Below, one piece after another: positions 29,773 to 38,233 of a DNA stretch of 64,000 nucleotides. Position numbers and translations under genes: made by a program. The notes under the pieces were generated by a model that saw only the letters and a list, made by a program, of their open reading frames with translations, searched no databases and was not told the origin of the DNA. How positions within the stretch are numbered: the stretch's first letter is position 1; each line of letters starts with the position of its first letter. The DNA comes from Pythium myriotylum. Lineage: Eukaryota; Oomycota; Peronosporomycetes; Pythiales; Pythiaceae. The stretch covers positions 2,170,001 through 2,234,000 of the forward strand of contig JALJCQ010000003.1 in the NCBI GenBank assembly GCA_023091665.1. Direction: 5' to 3'.

Positions 29773-31494
29773 CTAAACCCACGTGTAGTGTGGTAGTCTC
29801 ACCGGACGCAGAATGTGATAGGGCCACTTGGCGTCGGCCTCTCGGATCATGACCTCCTTTTCAATCTTCTCCAACGCCTCGTCAAACTCCGCAACGGCTG
29901 TTTGCAATTGAGGCTCCGAGCTGAAGGGTTCAACTTTGTACGCTCCAAAGATACTCTCGGAGGTGGGTACATTTCGCAGGAACAGAGAGCCCAGCACGAT
30001 CGCCGTACCGACCTCAGCCCTGGGGATTGTGTACTCGAGCAGGTTCAGCGACTGACCTCGTTGCAGCTTGGCTACAGGCAATGGCTTCCAGAGAGCCGCA
30101 GGACTGTAGGGTACGCTCATGCCGTGCCATGTCGCAGCTCCGTTCATGCCATGGTGACGAACCGTCGACGTGAAAATGAGGTGCGTGAGGAGCTCTCGCA
30201 CTTGACCCTTCGACTGAAAGCTAGACGGGAAGTCTCGCACGTGCGGAATCAACGCACTCGCCTTGGCCCAGTTCTGCAGCTCCACGTCGGCCACGACATC
30301 GCGGTCTGCTGGATAGTACGCGTCGATGTATTTGTCGACGAAGCTCAGCATTGCTTTCCAGTAAAGTGTACCGTAGTAGACGTACTTGTGACCGCGGATG
30401 TTGTCGAGTCCGCGTTCGCGAAGATCGGCGAAGAAGGCATTTGTCTTCATGGAGATCCCCATTTGGGTCTGGTCATAGAGGAACCGTGTTGCGCCGGGCG
30501 CGCCCCAGCCGAAGGTCTTGTCGAGCCCCGTGGACGTGTTAAGCAGCAACACAGCGACTTGCATCTCGAGTCCGAAGTCACCATACACATGACGCAGCAG
30601 TAAGACTCGTACAGGGTGGTCCGCGCTCATGGTGCGCAGGGCTTCCACACGCAACGGGATGGTCACGGCGTGGGTCTCAGCCATGTGCTGCATCTGGTGG
30701 TAGCTCACGCTGGCTGCCTCGAGCGCCATCTTGGCAAGCATCCATTCGTCGACTGAGTCCATCGGAGTGTACGCGAGCTTCGAGTCCAGCAAACGGATCT
30801 CGATCGGAATCAGCTTCTTGGTGTATAGGTGCACACAGAAGAACCCCACGACATTCGGGACGTACTTGTCTGGGCGCGCGGGGTCGTTGTACTTGCTGAT
30901 CGTGCTAAAGTTCTCGACGAATAGCGCGTGCGTGAGCTGCAGGCTAGTCGACGTCGCACCAAAGCCACAGAACCGGCCGAGGTGCAGGTCAGAGACTGAA
31001 AGTGGCTTGCCGTCAAAGTCGGAACTGTGAGCTTCACGCAAGGCAAAGCTCTTGATGGTAGTGCGCTGCTCACCGAAGGTCTCGTCACTGTTGTCCATGG
31101 ACATGGGCATCTCGACCACACCACTAGCCTGGTGATAGAGCTCGGTCATCGCATTCAGGGACGTGAGTTGTGCAGTGTTGTTGGCCACAAGACTGGCGAG
31201 ATACGTCGGGTAGACTGTACGAAAGGTGATGAGTTTGTGCACCTCCTGGAGCTGAGTCATTGCCGTGAGTGAACCTGGCGTAGCCTTCGGCCCGTAGTAA
31301 AATGGGTACGTGCCGCCCCCGAAGGAGAATGTACGAGGTCCGTTGACGATCTGGTCACGCGTCTGGGCGATTGCAGCAGCACGAGCAGATGTCGCGTAGT
31401 CGGGCGTCGAAGGAGGAATGCTCAGAGGAGCAACGGAGCTGAGCGTGCATTGTCCGAGCGTGAGAGCAATGAGGATCGTGGTCAGGAGACCCAT
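29773..31494 (-). CDS. Secreted lipoxygenase without PLAT domain
   Basis: 573 aa from ATG 31494. The N-terminal MGLLTTILIALTLGQC looks like a signal peptide. The lipoxygenase iron/manganese site is visible: HQMQHMAETH followed by LRTMSADHPVRVLLLRH (about residues 265-300), and HHGMN near residue 448, giving the His-x3-Asn pair. The protein ends in Val, whose carboxylate would be the last metal ligand. Most plant and animal enzymes end in Ile; Val is known from fungal Mn-lipoxygenases. The spacing between the first two His is one residue shorter than usual (H-x3-H). There is no N-terminal PLAT/C2 domain, as in fungal secreted forms. Predicted activity: dioxygenation of polyunsaturated fatty acids outside the cell. 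Positional specificity is not predictable. Confidence 0.87.
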   Translation of the reverse strand: MGLLTTILIALTLGQCTLSSVAPLSIPPSTPDYATSARAAAIAQTRDQIVNGPRTFSFGGGTYPFYYGPKATPGSLTAMTQLQEVHKLITFRTVYPTYLASLVANNTAQLTSLNAMTELYHQASGVVEMPMSMDNSDETFGEQRTTIKSFALREAHSSDFDGKPLSVSDLHLGRFCGFGATSTSLQLTHALFVENFSTISKYNDPARPDKYVPNVVGFFCVHLYTKKLIPIEIRLLDSKLAYTPMDSVDEWMLAKMALEAASVSYHQMQHMAETHAVTIPLRVEALRTMSADHPVRVLLLRHVYGDFGLEMQVAVLLLNTSTGLDKTFGWGAPGATRFLYDQTQMGISMKTNAFFADLRERGLDNIRGHKYVYYGTLYWKAMLSFVDKYIDAYYPADRDVVADVELQNWAKASALIPHVRDFPSSFQSKGQVRELLTHLIFTSTVRHHGMNGAATWHGMSVPYSPAALWKPLPVAKLQRGQSLNLLEYTIPRAEVGTAIVLGSLFLRNVPTSESIFGAYKVEPFSSEPQLQTAVAEFDEALEKIEKEVMIREADAKWPYHILRPVRLPHYTWV

Positions 31495-32808
31495 GGAGAG
31501 GAAACGACTTGCTGCAGACCAAGAGAATTGAGAAATGTGGGAAAGAAAGAAAGAGTGAGAAGGGAGAAAGCGCCAAGGCGAAAGCTGCTCGCCAGCCCTG
31601 CATGACATCTCTACCGTGAGTCTAGTTGCTCACTCGGATGGAGATGCCAGCGGTTGACTTGATGACTGGTTTTGACATTAGGTGCGTTATGGGATGGACT
31701 GGACCAGAGCTGGTGGTCCATCTCATTAGAACTTTTATGCAATAACTTACTGCGCAGGAACAAAATCCAGTCGAGGAAACATTATTCTACCATCCTTCTC
31801 CACCTGCTGATCTTTGCTAAATATTCGATCGACCCATGAGCGCACAGACATACTGTATTGCTCATGTCATCTCATGTTCAGATAGTGAGGGCCATGCCTC
31901 GTGGATATCAGAAGATGAATGGTGGCGACCCGCTTGAAGCTTCCCGCGGGAGCGATGGAGGGCCTTGGTCGTGTGGGTGCAAGTCGCAATGTGGTACTAC
32001 AGTTAGCCGCCCGATCTTGTATCCAGCGCTGGTCTGCTGCCCTGAGTCAACGGCTCGTTGTCCCTCGTAACCTTTGAGCAGTATGCAGAACCCTGGCTGA
32101 GATCGATTGGTCCAGCAAAGGCGATGCCTTCACTGGCCGAACTAACGCCAAAAATCTTGCTCAGCTTTCTAGAAAAGGCACCTTCTGCGAAACTATATTG
32201 TTGTAATACATAGGTTCATGGTATCGACAAGATATTCTTTGCACGTTTTGTCATCTCAGCAGCACCTCGTCGAGAAGACAAGCAACTGGTCATGTTGGGT
32301 CAGTTGCGATCCCTCTCTTCCAGTGCTGACTCCTCAGTTGGAGAGAGAGAGAAGAAATCCAGACGCTCTTGTCTCTCCATGATGATCAGAGTGCCTGAAT
32401 CCACACGAGACCACACTTCAAGATCACTTCGTGAGAAAGAAATGAATTACGAGCGCAGCCTCGGACACACGTGTCAACCGATCTCTTCGACTCCTTGGAT
32501 GCCATAAAAGAAGCTTTCATGACATAAATATCCCAGCAAAACTCACGTCCATTAGCGTGGGGTTTGCCTTCTGCAGGGTTCATGGGTGACTATTTGTGTC
32601 GAAGTTCGACACCGATTGCCCGTGTCACAGCCTATATCGATGGCAATTGGAGGGTCATAGCAATTAAAATGATGCAGAGTAGTCCTGTTTTGATGGAATG
32701 CAGCATTTTTTTACTGTTTTTGATCTTTTGTCGCAAATCAGCGATAATGAAGTGTACGGTGTTTGGCAGAACGTAAACAAGAAAATTGTTCTTCCTTGAC
32801 TAGTCTCA
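31495..32808. other. Spacer without recognised gene
   Basis: About 1.3 kb apart from the lipoxygenase initiator at one end. Only short open frames (31858-32070, 32292-32507 on +), none with a recognised domain. Confidence 0.45.
31522..31538 (-). promoter_or_regulatory. Initiator-like element of the lipoxygenase gene
   Basis: On the gene strand CACATTTCTCAATTCTC matches the oomycete initiator core (CATTYYNCAWTT) and lies about 30-45 bp before the ATG. Confidence 0.45.
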
Positions 32809-33624
32809 CTAGACCGTGCCAAAGAGGAAGCCTGCCACGCGGATATTCCCCACGAAGCCGTCGTAGACCTCATCGCATGGCTCGTCAAGTCCAGTGCCTG
32901 CAACCACAAACAGCGGCACCAAGTGGTCTTCGAGTGGGTGGCAGTCCCGTGCGCATGGCGCTTTTAGCCATTACTTGAGTTTGTTGCGACGCTCATTCGG
33001 GTCTGTCGTCTTGACAACCGCGTCCGTCAGGTATTCGTGAAAAGGCACGCTCACGCGGTTTGCCTTGTCGGGGTCACCCATCAAGTACTTGAAGTTGTGA
33101 AACGAAACGCCCGAGCCAAGGATCAGAATGTTCTCGTCGCGCAGCGAGCTCAGCGCCTCACCGAGCTTGATGTGCTCCTCAGGATCGAATGAATTGACGA
33201 TCGACATCTGGACCACCGGGACGTCTGCATCCGGGAACATGAGCATGAGTGGGATGAACACGCCGTGGTCGTAGCCGCGCTCAGCGTTGAGCGTGGTTGG
33301 GATGTTTGATGCACCCAGAACGCCCTGGATCTTCTTTGCGAGGGCTGGGTTGCCTGGTGCTGGGTACTTGAGCTCGTACGTCTCTTGCGGGAAGCCGTAG
33401 TAGTCGTAGAGGAGATCGGGCTTCTCCGAGCTCGTGATCGTAACGTTCCTCTCGACCCAATGGGCCGTGACGAGCACAATCGCGTCGGGGGTTGTCTTGA
33501 CATAGTTCTTGCGGAAGTCTGTGAGCCACCGGATTAAGGCGCGATGGCCTGGTTCACCGAGAATCGGTAGAGGGCCTCCTCCGTGGGGGATGTATGCGGC
33601 TGGCTGACGGGCCTTTGTGGACAT
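32809..33624 (-). pseudogene. DODA/LigB dioxygenase copy 3, interrupted by one nonsense codon
   Basis: From ATG 33624 the frame matches copies 1 and 2: YIPHGGGP, VTAHWVE, GYDHGVF. TAA at 32971-32973 stops it at codon 218, where copy 1 has CAG (Gln). After the stop the same frame continues without any indel for 53 more codons (WLKAPCARDC, EDHLVPLFVVAG, GFLFGTV) to TAG at 32809. The total length of 816 nt is identical to copy 1. The stop removes the fourth conserved His (EDHL) and the final helix, so the product is probably inactive. The sequence is more diverged than copies 1 and 2 are from each other. A sequencing error at one base, or readthrough, cannot be excluded. Confidence 0.82.
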
Positions 33625-33793
33625 GGACGACAATCGGGGAGGAAGGAGGGTAGGGAGCTTGAAGCGAGTAAAAAGAGGAATGTGGCGGGTTGATAGTGCG
33701 GTGGAAAAGGAGGAGGAGGAGGAAGTGAACAGGGAGAGACGGCTAGGGGTGAGACCGAGAACGAGAGTTCCGCTCTTTGTCACAGGTGCTCTC

Positions 33794-33897
33794 GGTAATC
33801 CCGATGGCCACTCGGCTGGGAGGTGAGACCGTGATCGCTCGTCCTGTTGTCTTCGTATTGATTGGTCGTACTGCTCGATATGAGCGTTGATTGGCGG
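33794..33897 (-). promoter_or_regulatory. DODA3 upstream block with CCAATCA elements
   Basis: On the gene strand CCAATCA occurs twice (near 33890 and 33862), then ATCACGGTCTCACCTCCC, then GAGTGGCCATCGGGATTAC. The block is retained although the coding frame is broken. Confidence 0.45.
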
Positions 33898-34349
33898 AGA
33901 GCTGTACTAAACAACCTCAAATGTAGCCATTGTTGCAGGGATGTTTCATCCACGAAGTGGCAACTCGTCTGGCGTCAACACCGCAAATGCACAGCACACA
34001 CGATTACACTGTGTGTCCACAAGGCGCCATCGACGACGCCGCGGGAAAGAGGGTCCTGTTGACTCCTACGTGTAGCCCACTCTTCTGCAACCGTTAGACC
34101 TACCTCATCATGAACGTCCACATGCAGTCCACATGCAGTAGCCGTAGATGCCAACGTGCATCTTCACCTCAGTATGTGAGTGGCACCGGGGAGAGTACTC
34201 TGGTATTATCATCTTCCGCGGTCTCGCTTGCCAGCTGCCGACACGATACACGAGATGACACCCAATATGCCGCTCCACAAGAGTCATTTTCTGCAGCACA
34301 AACCTTATTCGTTCGAGTAAATGTCTTTAATTAATTCAAGAAAAGCGAA
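33898..34349. other. Spacer; 3' flank of small secreted protein copy 1
   Basis: Positions about 34200-34330 resemble 40780-40940, the 3' flank of copy 3 (shared ATTATC.TCTTCCGCG.TCTC.CTTGCCA and CGTTCGAGT elements), but diverged. No gene recognised. Confidence 0.5.
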
Positions 34350-34970
34350 CTACACCTCCGCAAAAGCCCTCTCGGAGAAAGCTATGTCTCTTGCACGCTT
34401 TGCACGGCGCTGTTTAAGCTTTCGAGATCGTTCTACGAAGGACGCGATGCAACCAATGATTCCACAAAGAGTCACGCATCCGGCGCCGATCGCCAACACA
34501 AGCCACAACCAGTTCCAGTTGGTCCCTTCATTGCACTGGAGGGAGAACTCCTGACCCGGATCCGAGCTGTTGAACGGCTTCGAGAGATCGAGCTTGCACG
34601 TGAACTTCCTCGCGAACGTGTACGAGTCCATCAATCGACGCAAGTGCTGGTTGTGTGCTAGCCCGCGAAGTTCTTCTGCGTCGAGAAGTGCGCGCTTCCC
34701 AGTCGTAAGTACAGCGGTGCACGGATCACTTGGCATCACGGCAAGGAGGTTGCGAAGGGTCGACTCGCACGCCTCGTTGCTGTTGACAGCGTGTGCATTT
34801 TGCTTCGAGAAGACGAAGGACGCGGACGGAATGGCTTCGACACACTCGTCGTACTGCTGGCTCATCAGCACGCTCTGAACGTGACGAGGGCAGTCTTGAG
34901 ACGCGGCCGCGGTAGCTGTCGCCAGCAGGAGGTAGACTGCGGCGAGAAGAAGACGAGGGTGCGATGGCAT
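34350..34970 (-). CDS. Small secreted/type I membrane protein, six-Cys ectodomain (copy 1)
   Basis: 206 aa from ATG 34970. Signal peptide residues 1-23; ectodomain 24-150 with Cys at 27, 43, 68, 84, 125 and 146 and one N-glycosylation sequon (NSS, 134); TM about 152-178 (WLWLVLAIGAGC...); short basic cytosolic tail ending AFSERAFAEV. The stretch CESTLRNLLAVMPSDPC resembles the elicitin core (C-x-S-T...NPPDC), so an elicitin-like fold is plausible, though one elicitin Cys pair is absent. The ORF is open upstream to 35189, but the ATG right before the signal peptide is favoured. The ectodomain and 5' flank are nearly identical to copies 2 and 3. Confidence 0.78.
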   Translation of the reverse strand: MPSHPRLLLAAVYLLLATATAAASQDCPRHVQSVLMSQQYDECVEAIPSASFVFSKQNAHAVNSNEACESTLRNLLAVMPSDPCTAVLTTGKRALLDAEELRGLAHNQHLRRLMDSYTFARKFTCKLDLSKPFNSSDPGQEFSLQCNEGTNWNWLWLVLAIGAGCVTLCGIIGCIASFVERSRKLKQRRAKRARDIAFSERAFAEV

Positions 34971-35379
34971 TGAGCTTGGTGTGTCGCTTTGGATTAGATT
35001 GGAGGAATTGGAAATGAACTCCTCCGAGACGAAAAGCAAGCGCATGAGATCCGTACTCATTCTCCATAAGCCGTCGCCAGACTCCCAACAACCAAGTCCT
35101 GATTTTCCATAGTTACTGTGACTTTTGCTTGAAATTTCCGCTGGCGTTCTTTCAATGTCCAACGAACTACTCGGAGTATTCTTGAACACATCTCATCATC
35201 GCCGGACTGGAGACCCCAGCGATTCGCCGGTCACCTCTGGACTGGTGGTGACGATGACTGATAAAGTCGTATTCATGTGACAGTGTTGCAATTCACAGCT
35301 GCCGCGTCCGACAAACGTCGTACGATTTCCCCAAATGACAATGAACGCCACTGATAGACAGGACAATGATAAAACGACC

Positions 35380-36110
35380 AACAATTAGACTGTTGGGAGA
35401 CTTTGTCTGACAATTCGCAGACGCCATACGCTGTCCAGATCGCAATAGGATGTCGAAGGTCAGTCTGAAACCACATCATACCGAACAAGATGAATCCAAC
35501 GTATCCGACGATCTGTTCATACCACAAACCAGACACCCAGTTGCAAGGTAGATGCGAAGAACCAGCCAAGTGGTACACCCACAGCGAAGAAGGACACAAA
35601 GGATAGCTGTGCGACGAGCGACTGCTTGGCGCACGCCTCCATGTTGACGACAACCCAACTCTTCCACGCGTCCAACGGAACGATCACTATCAGGGAGAAG
35701 AAGATGGGGATGGCAGCTTGAGCAATGGCCTCATCGCTCGTCAAGCTACGCGCGAACGGGCCAATTATGGACGAAGAGACGACCATCATCAACGCCGAAA
35801 AGCGAGAGCAGCATCGCGCAAAGAACACGACTACTGGTCTTGCCACGGTCGATGTCTCCAGACGAATGCTGAACACAATTGATTGAAATTGAATAGATAA
35901 CCAGTTAGCAGGCTTATTGGCCAATCCGAGTGGTCTGGAGATCTGCTGGGCATTCGCCAACCAGCCACCGTCCTCCAAGATACGAAACTTTTTGGCGAAA
36001 TCCACAATAGTAGGTTCGAGTAGCAGAGCCTGCCTGTGTGGTTATGGGCATGGTGGTACGTCCTGCGTCCACCGCGTGGCTCACCAGGGCGTCCGCCATG
36101 GTAAGTAAGT
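35380..36110 (-). pseudogene. MATE-family transporter remnant, frameshifted
   Basis: Fragments in at least three frames line up with the MATE (multidrug and toxin extrusion) family. Around 36040-36100: LVSHAVDAGRTT. In 36005-35517: FARSLTSDEAIAQAAIPIFF, VVVNMEACAKQSLVAQLSF and FFAVGVPLGWFFASTLQLGV, which mirror the second-half pattern of MATE proteins. The frame then breaks after LQLGV, and the next frame carries GLWYEQIVGYVGFILFG. Large parts of the N-terminal half are missing. MATE proteins export organic cations using ion gradients; this copy cannot make a full transporter. The family assignment rests on motif order and is moderate. Confidence 0.5.
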
Positions 36111-37039
36111 AAGATCTCTAAGTTTGGAGTAACGTTAGTGAAAGTTCGATTGAGTTGAAGTGGAGAGAATGTTACACGAATGTCGTTCTTGACCGACTGG
36201 GTCAGCATTCACATAAAATATTCATTTTCGACATTTATCGTATATAACGATAAAAAGACACCAATCCCAAGACATAATTCGTATATCATCGTATATCATA
36301 CTATCATATTATGCCATATATAAATAAAACAAGTCTTGGTACGCTTTTCGCATCATGGAGAAACTCTGGATATATCCAGAGAACACTTCAGCAGGCAACG
36401 AACTTCAAGATCTGTTTTGATCATTTTTCAATCAGTTCACCGACGGGCATCATTTTGCTTCGGTGAAGAATGGGTCAGAGGACGGCATAAGCATCAAGCC
36501 AGCTCACTTGCGACCGGTTCTCCGAATACTCGATCGCCGCAAGACATAACGCTGCCCCGTAGCGCTTTCAACGTGTCACTATCAACCACGCCCGCTAGCC
36601 CGCTGAAGACTGACCAACCGCGTGCTCATCAGCATGCATCGCCCGCGAGATCACTCGTTGCTGCTGTAGACTTCGCGTGAGCGAATGTCCATATCCGGCT
36701 GCTTGTAAGTTCGACCCTGGCGCACGCCTCTGAGCATGTGCTGTCCGACAGGTTAACCCTCCCATTCACGACCCTCGCGTGGGCACATGTCGCGTTTGTC
36801 GGATCAGCGAGACCTCCAGCACCGTCGCGTCGTTAGAGTCCCGTGGCCTTGACGGTCTCCGGTGCCCCCCCCCCGGGTCCCGATACTCGACACTTACGAT
36901 CTCAGCTCCCAAGCGAATCCATTCCGAGTTTCCAAGGTGCGATTTTCGAGTTCCAGCCGCCGTCTCAGTACAGATCAGAGTTCAAGTCTCAAGTCGTGGA
37001 AGGCGTCGTGTGATTACGTTTATTTTGGGCAGTAGACTT
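36111..37039. other. AT-rich spacer and GC-rich spacer without gene
   Basis: 36200-36330 is unusually AT-rich with repeats of CGTATAT and ATCATA. 36405-36475 weakly resembles the flank sequence near 41735 (AGATCTGTTTTGA). A run of ten C lies at 36865-36874. No gene recognised. Confidence 0.45.
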
Positions 37040-37585
37040 TTACTTGCAACAAAATCCGGCAATCAAAACGACGATACCCCAAAGAACCACGCACCCGGCG
37101 CCGATCGCCAAGACAAGCCACAACCAGTTCCAGTTGGTCCCTTCATTGCACTGGAGGGAGAACTCCTGACCCGGATCCGAGCTGTTGAACGGCTTCGAGA
37201 GATCGAGCTTGCACGTGAACTTCCTCGCGAACGTGTACGAGTCCATCAATCGACGCAAGTGCTGGTTGTGTGCTAGCCCGCGAAGTTCTTCTGCGTCGAG
37301 AAGTGCGCGCTTCCCAGTCGTAAGTACAGCGGTGCACGGATCACTTGGCATCACGGCAAGGAGGTTGCGAAGGGTCGACTCGCACGCCTCGTTGCTGTTG
37401 ACGGCGTGTGCATTTTGCTTCGAGAAGACGAAGGACGCGGACGGAATGGCTTCGACACACTCGTCGTACTGCTGGCTCATCAGCACGCTCTGAACGTGAC
37501 GAGGGCAGTCTTGAGACGCGGCCGCGGTAGCTGTCGCCAGCAGGAGGTAGACTGCGGCGAGTAGAAGACGAGGGTGCGATGGCAT
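37040..37585 (-). CDS. Small secreted/type I membrane protein, six-Cys ectodomain (copy 2), short tail
   Basis: 181 aa from ATG 37585. Signal peptide and ectodomain are essentially identical to copy 1 and copy 3 (same Cys at 27, 43, 68, 84, 125, 146). The TM (WLWLVLAIGAGCVVLWGIVV) is followed at once by GFCCK and a stop, so the basic tail and the AFSE...FAE(V/I) end are missing. The 5' flank, about 100 bp including TTCATTTCCAATTCC, is also shared. Downstream sequence is unrelated to the other copies. The short tail may result from a breakpoint during duplication or conversion inside the TM codons. Confidence 0.75.
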   Translation of the reverse strand: MPSHPRLLLAAVYLLLATATAAASQDCPRHVQSVLMSQQYDECVEAIPSASFVFSKQNAHAVNSNEACESTLRNLLAVMPSDPCTAVLTTGKRALLDAEELRGLAHNQHLRRLMDSYTFARKFTCKLDLSKPFNSSDPGQEFSLQCNEGTNWNWLWLVLAIGAGCVVLWGIVVLIAGFCCK

Positions 37586-37713
37586 TGAGCTTGGTGTGTC
37601 GCTTTGGATTAGATTGGAGGAATTGGAAATGAACTCCTCCGAGACGAAAAGCAAGCGCATGAGATTCGTACTCATTCTCCATAAGCCGTCGCCAGACTCC
37701 CAACAACCCTATC

Positions 37714-37764
37714 CCAAAGTGCAGCCATCCAGGCAAGAATCTTGGCTGGATGGCTACACTTTGG
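37714..37764. repeat. Imperfect hairpin, about 25-bp arms
   Basis: CCAAAGTGCAGCCATCCAGG pairs with the complement CTGGATGGCTACACTTTGG over about 23 of 25 positions, with almost no loop. It lies immediately upstream of the copy 2 shared 5' flank. Confidence 0.75.
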
Positions 37765-37788
37765 AATAAAAGTCAGGACAGGGGTGAA

Positions 37789-37865
37789 AAAATTGCGAAA
37801 ACAGATCTCGACCCTCTCTATCTTGTCCCAAGATAGAGAGGGTCAAGATCTGTTTTGGCAATTTT
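37789..37865. repeat. Near-perfect hairpin, 36-bp arms, 5-bp loop
   Basis: Left arm 37789-37824 and right arm 37830-37865 are inverted copies with two mismatches; the loop is GTCCC. The right arm contains AGATCTGTTTTGGCAATTTT, which also occurs, slightly changed and as a single arm, near 41733-41755. The palindrome may therefore have arisen by inverted duplication of a flank segment. Confidence 0.85.
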
Positions 37866-38045
37866 GAACGAGTTCACCCACCGACATCTCCTTACTTCAG
37901 CAAACAAAAAACGTACTCTGAATGAATCCGAGAGTGGTCCCGACAAGAGTTGAATCCCCAACAACGAATAGTGCTTTGGCTTAGGTATATTTGCATTTCT
38001 TGGGTTGTGGTTGTCGCTGATTTGAAGAATGGATCCAGCTGCTGG
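37838..38045. repeat. Spacer repeat, partner of 41731-41937
   Basis: About 200 bp aligning with 41731-41937 in the same orientation. Shared blocks: AGATCTGTTTTG.CAATTTT, GAGTT.ACCCACC, CCTTACTTCAG, AGAGTGGTC, TTCTTGGGTTGT.GTTGTCGC and GAATGGATC. In both places it separates a small secreted protein gene from the 761-aa membrane gene or its remnant. Confidence 0.7.
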
Positions 38046-38233
38046 AGATAACCCAGTAAGACCAATTGCAGAAATGAGCCCATCATTGTAGATTTTGGTG
38101 GCAGCTACGATACTGCAGTTCGGAAGGATACACGACCGTGATTCCAAGTAATGTATCCCTCGTGAATTGAAAACTGCGTGAAGTACAACTGTGCCCGGCT
38201 TGAGTTGTAATATTGCCTTAGCGTTGGAAGCGT

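Noticed and set aside
36200..36330. AT-rich stretch as a replication origin or centromere-like element
   Set aside because: Only about 130 bp with simple CGTATAT and ATCATA repeats; no support beyond composition.
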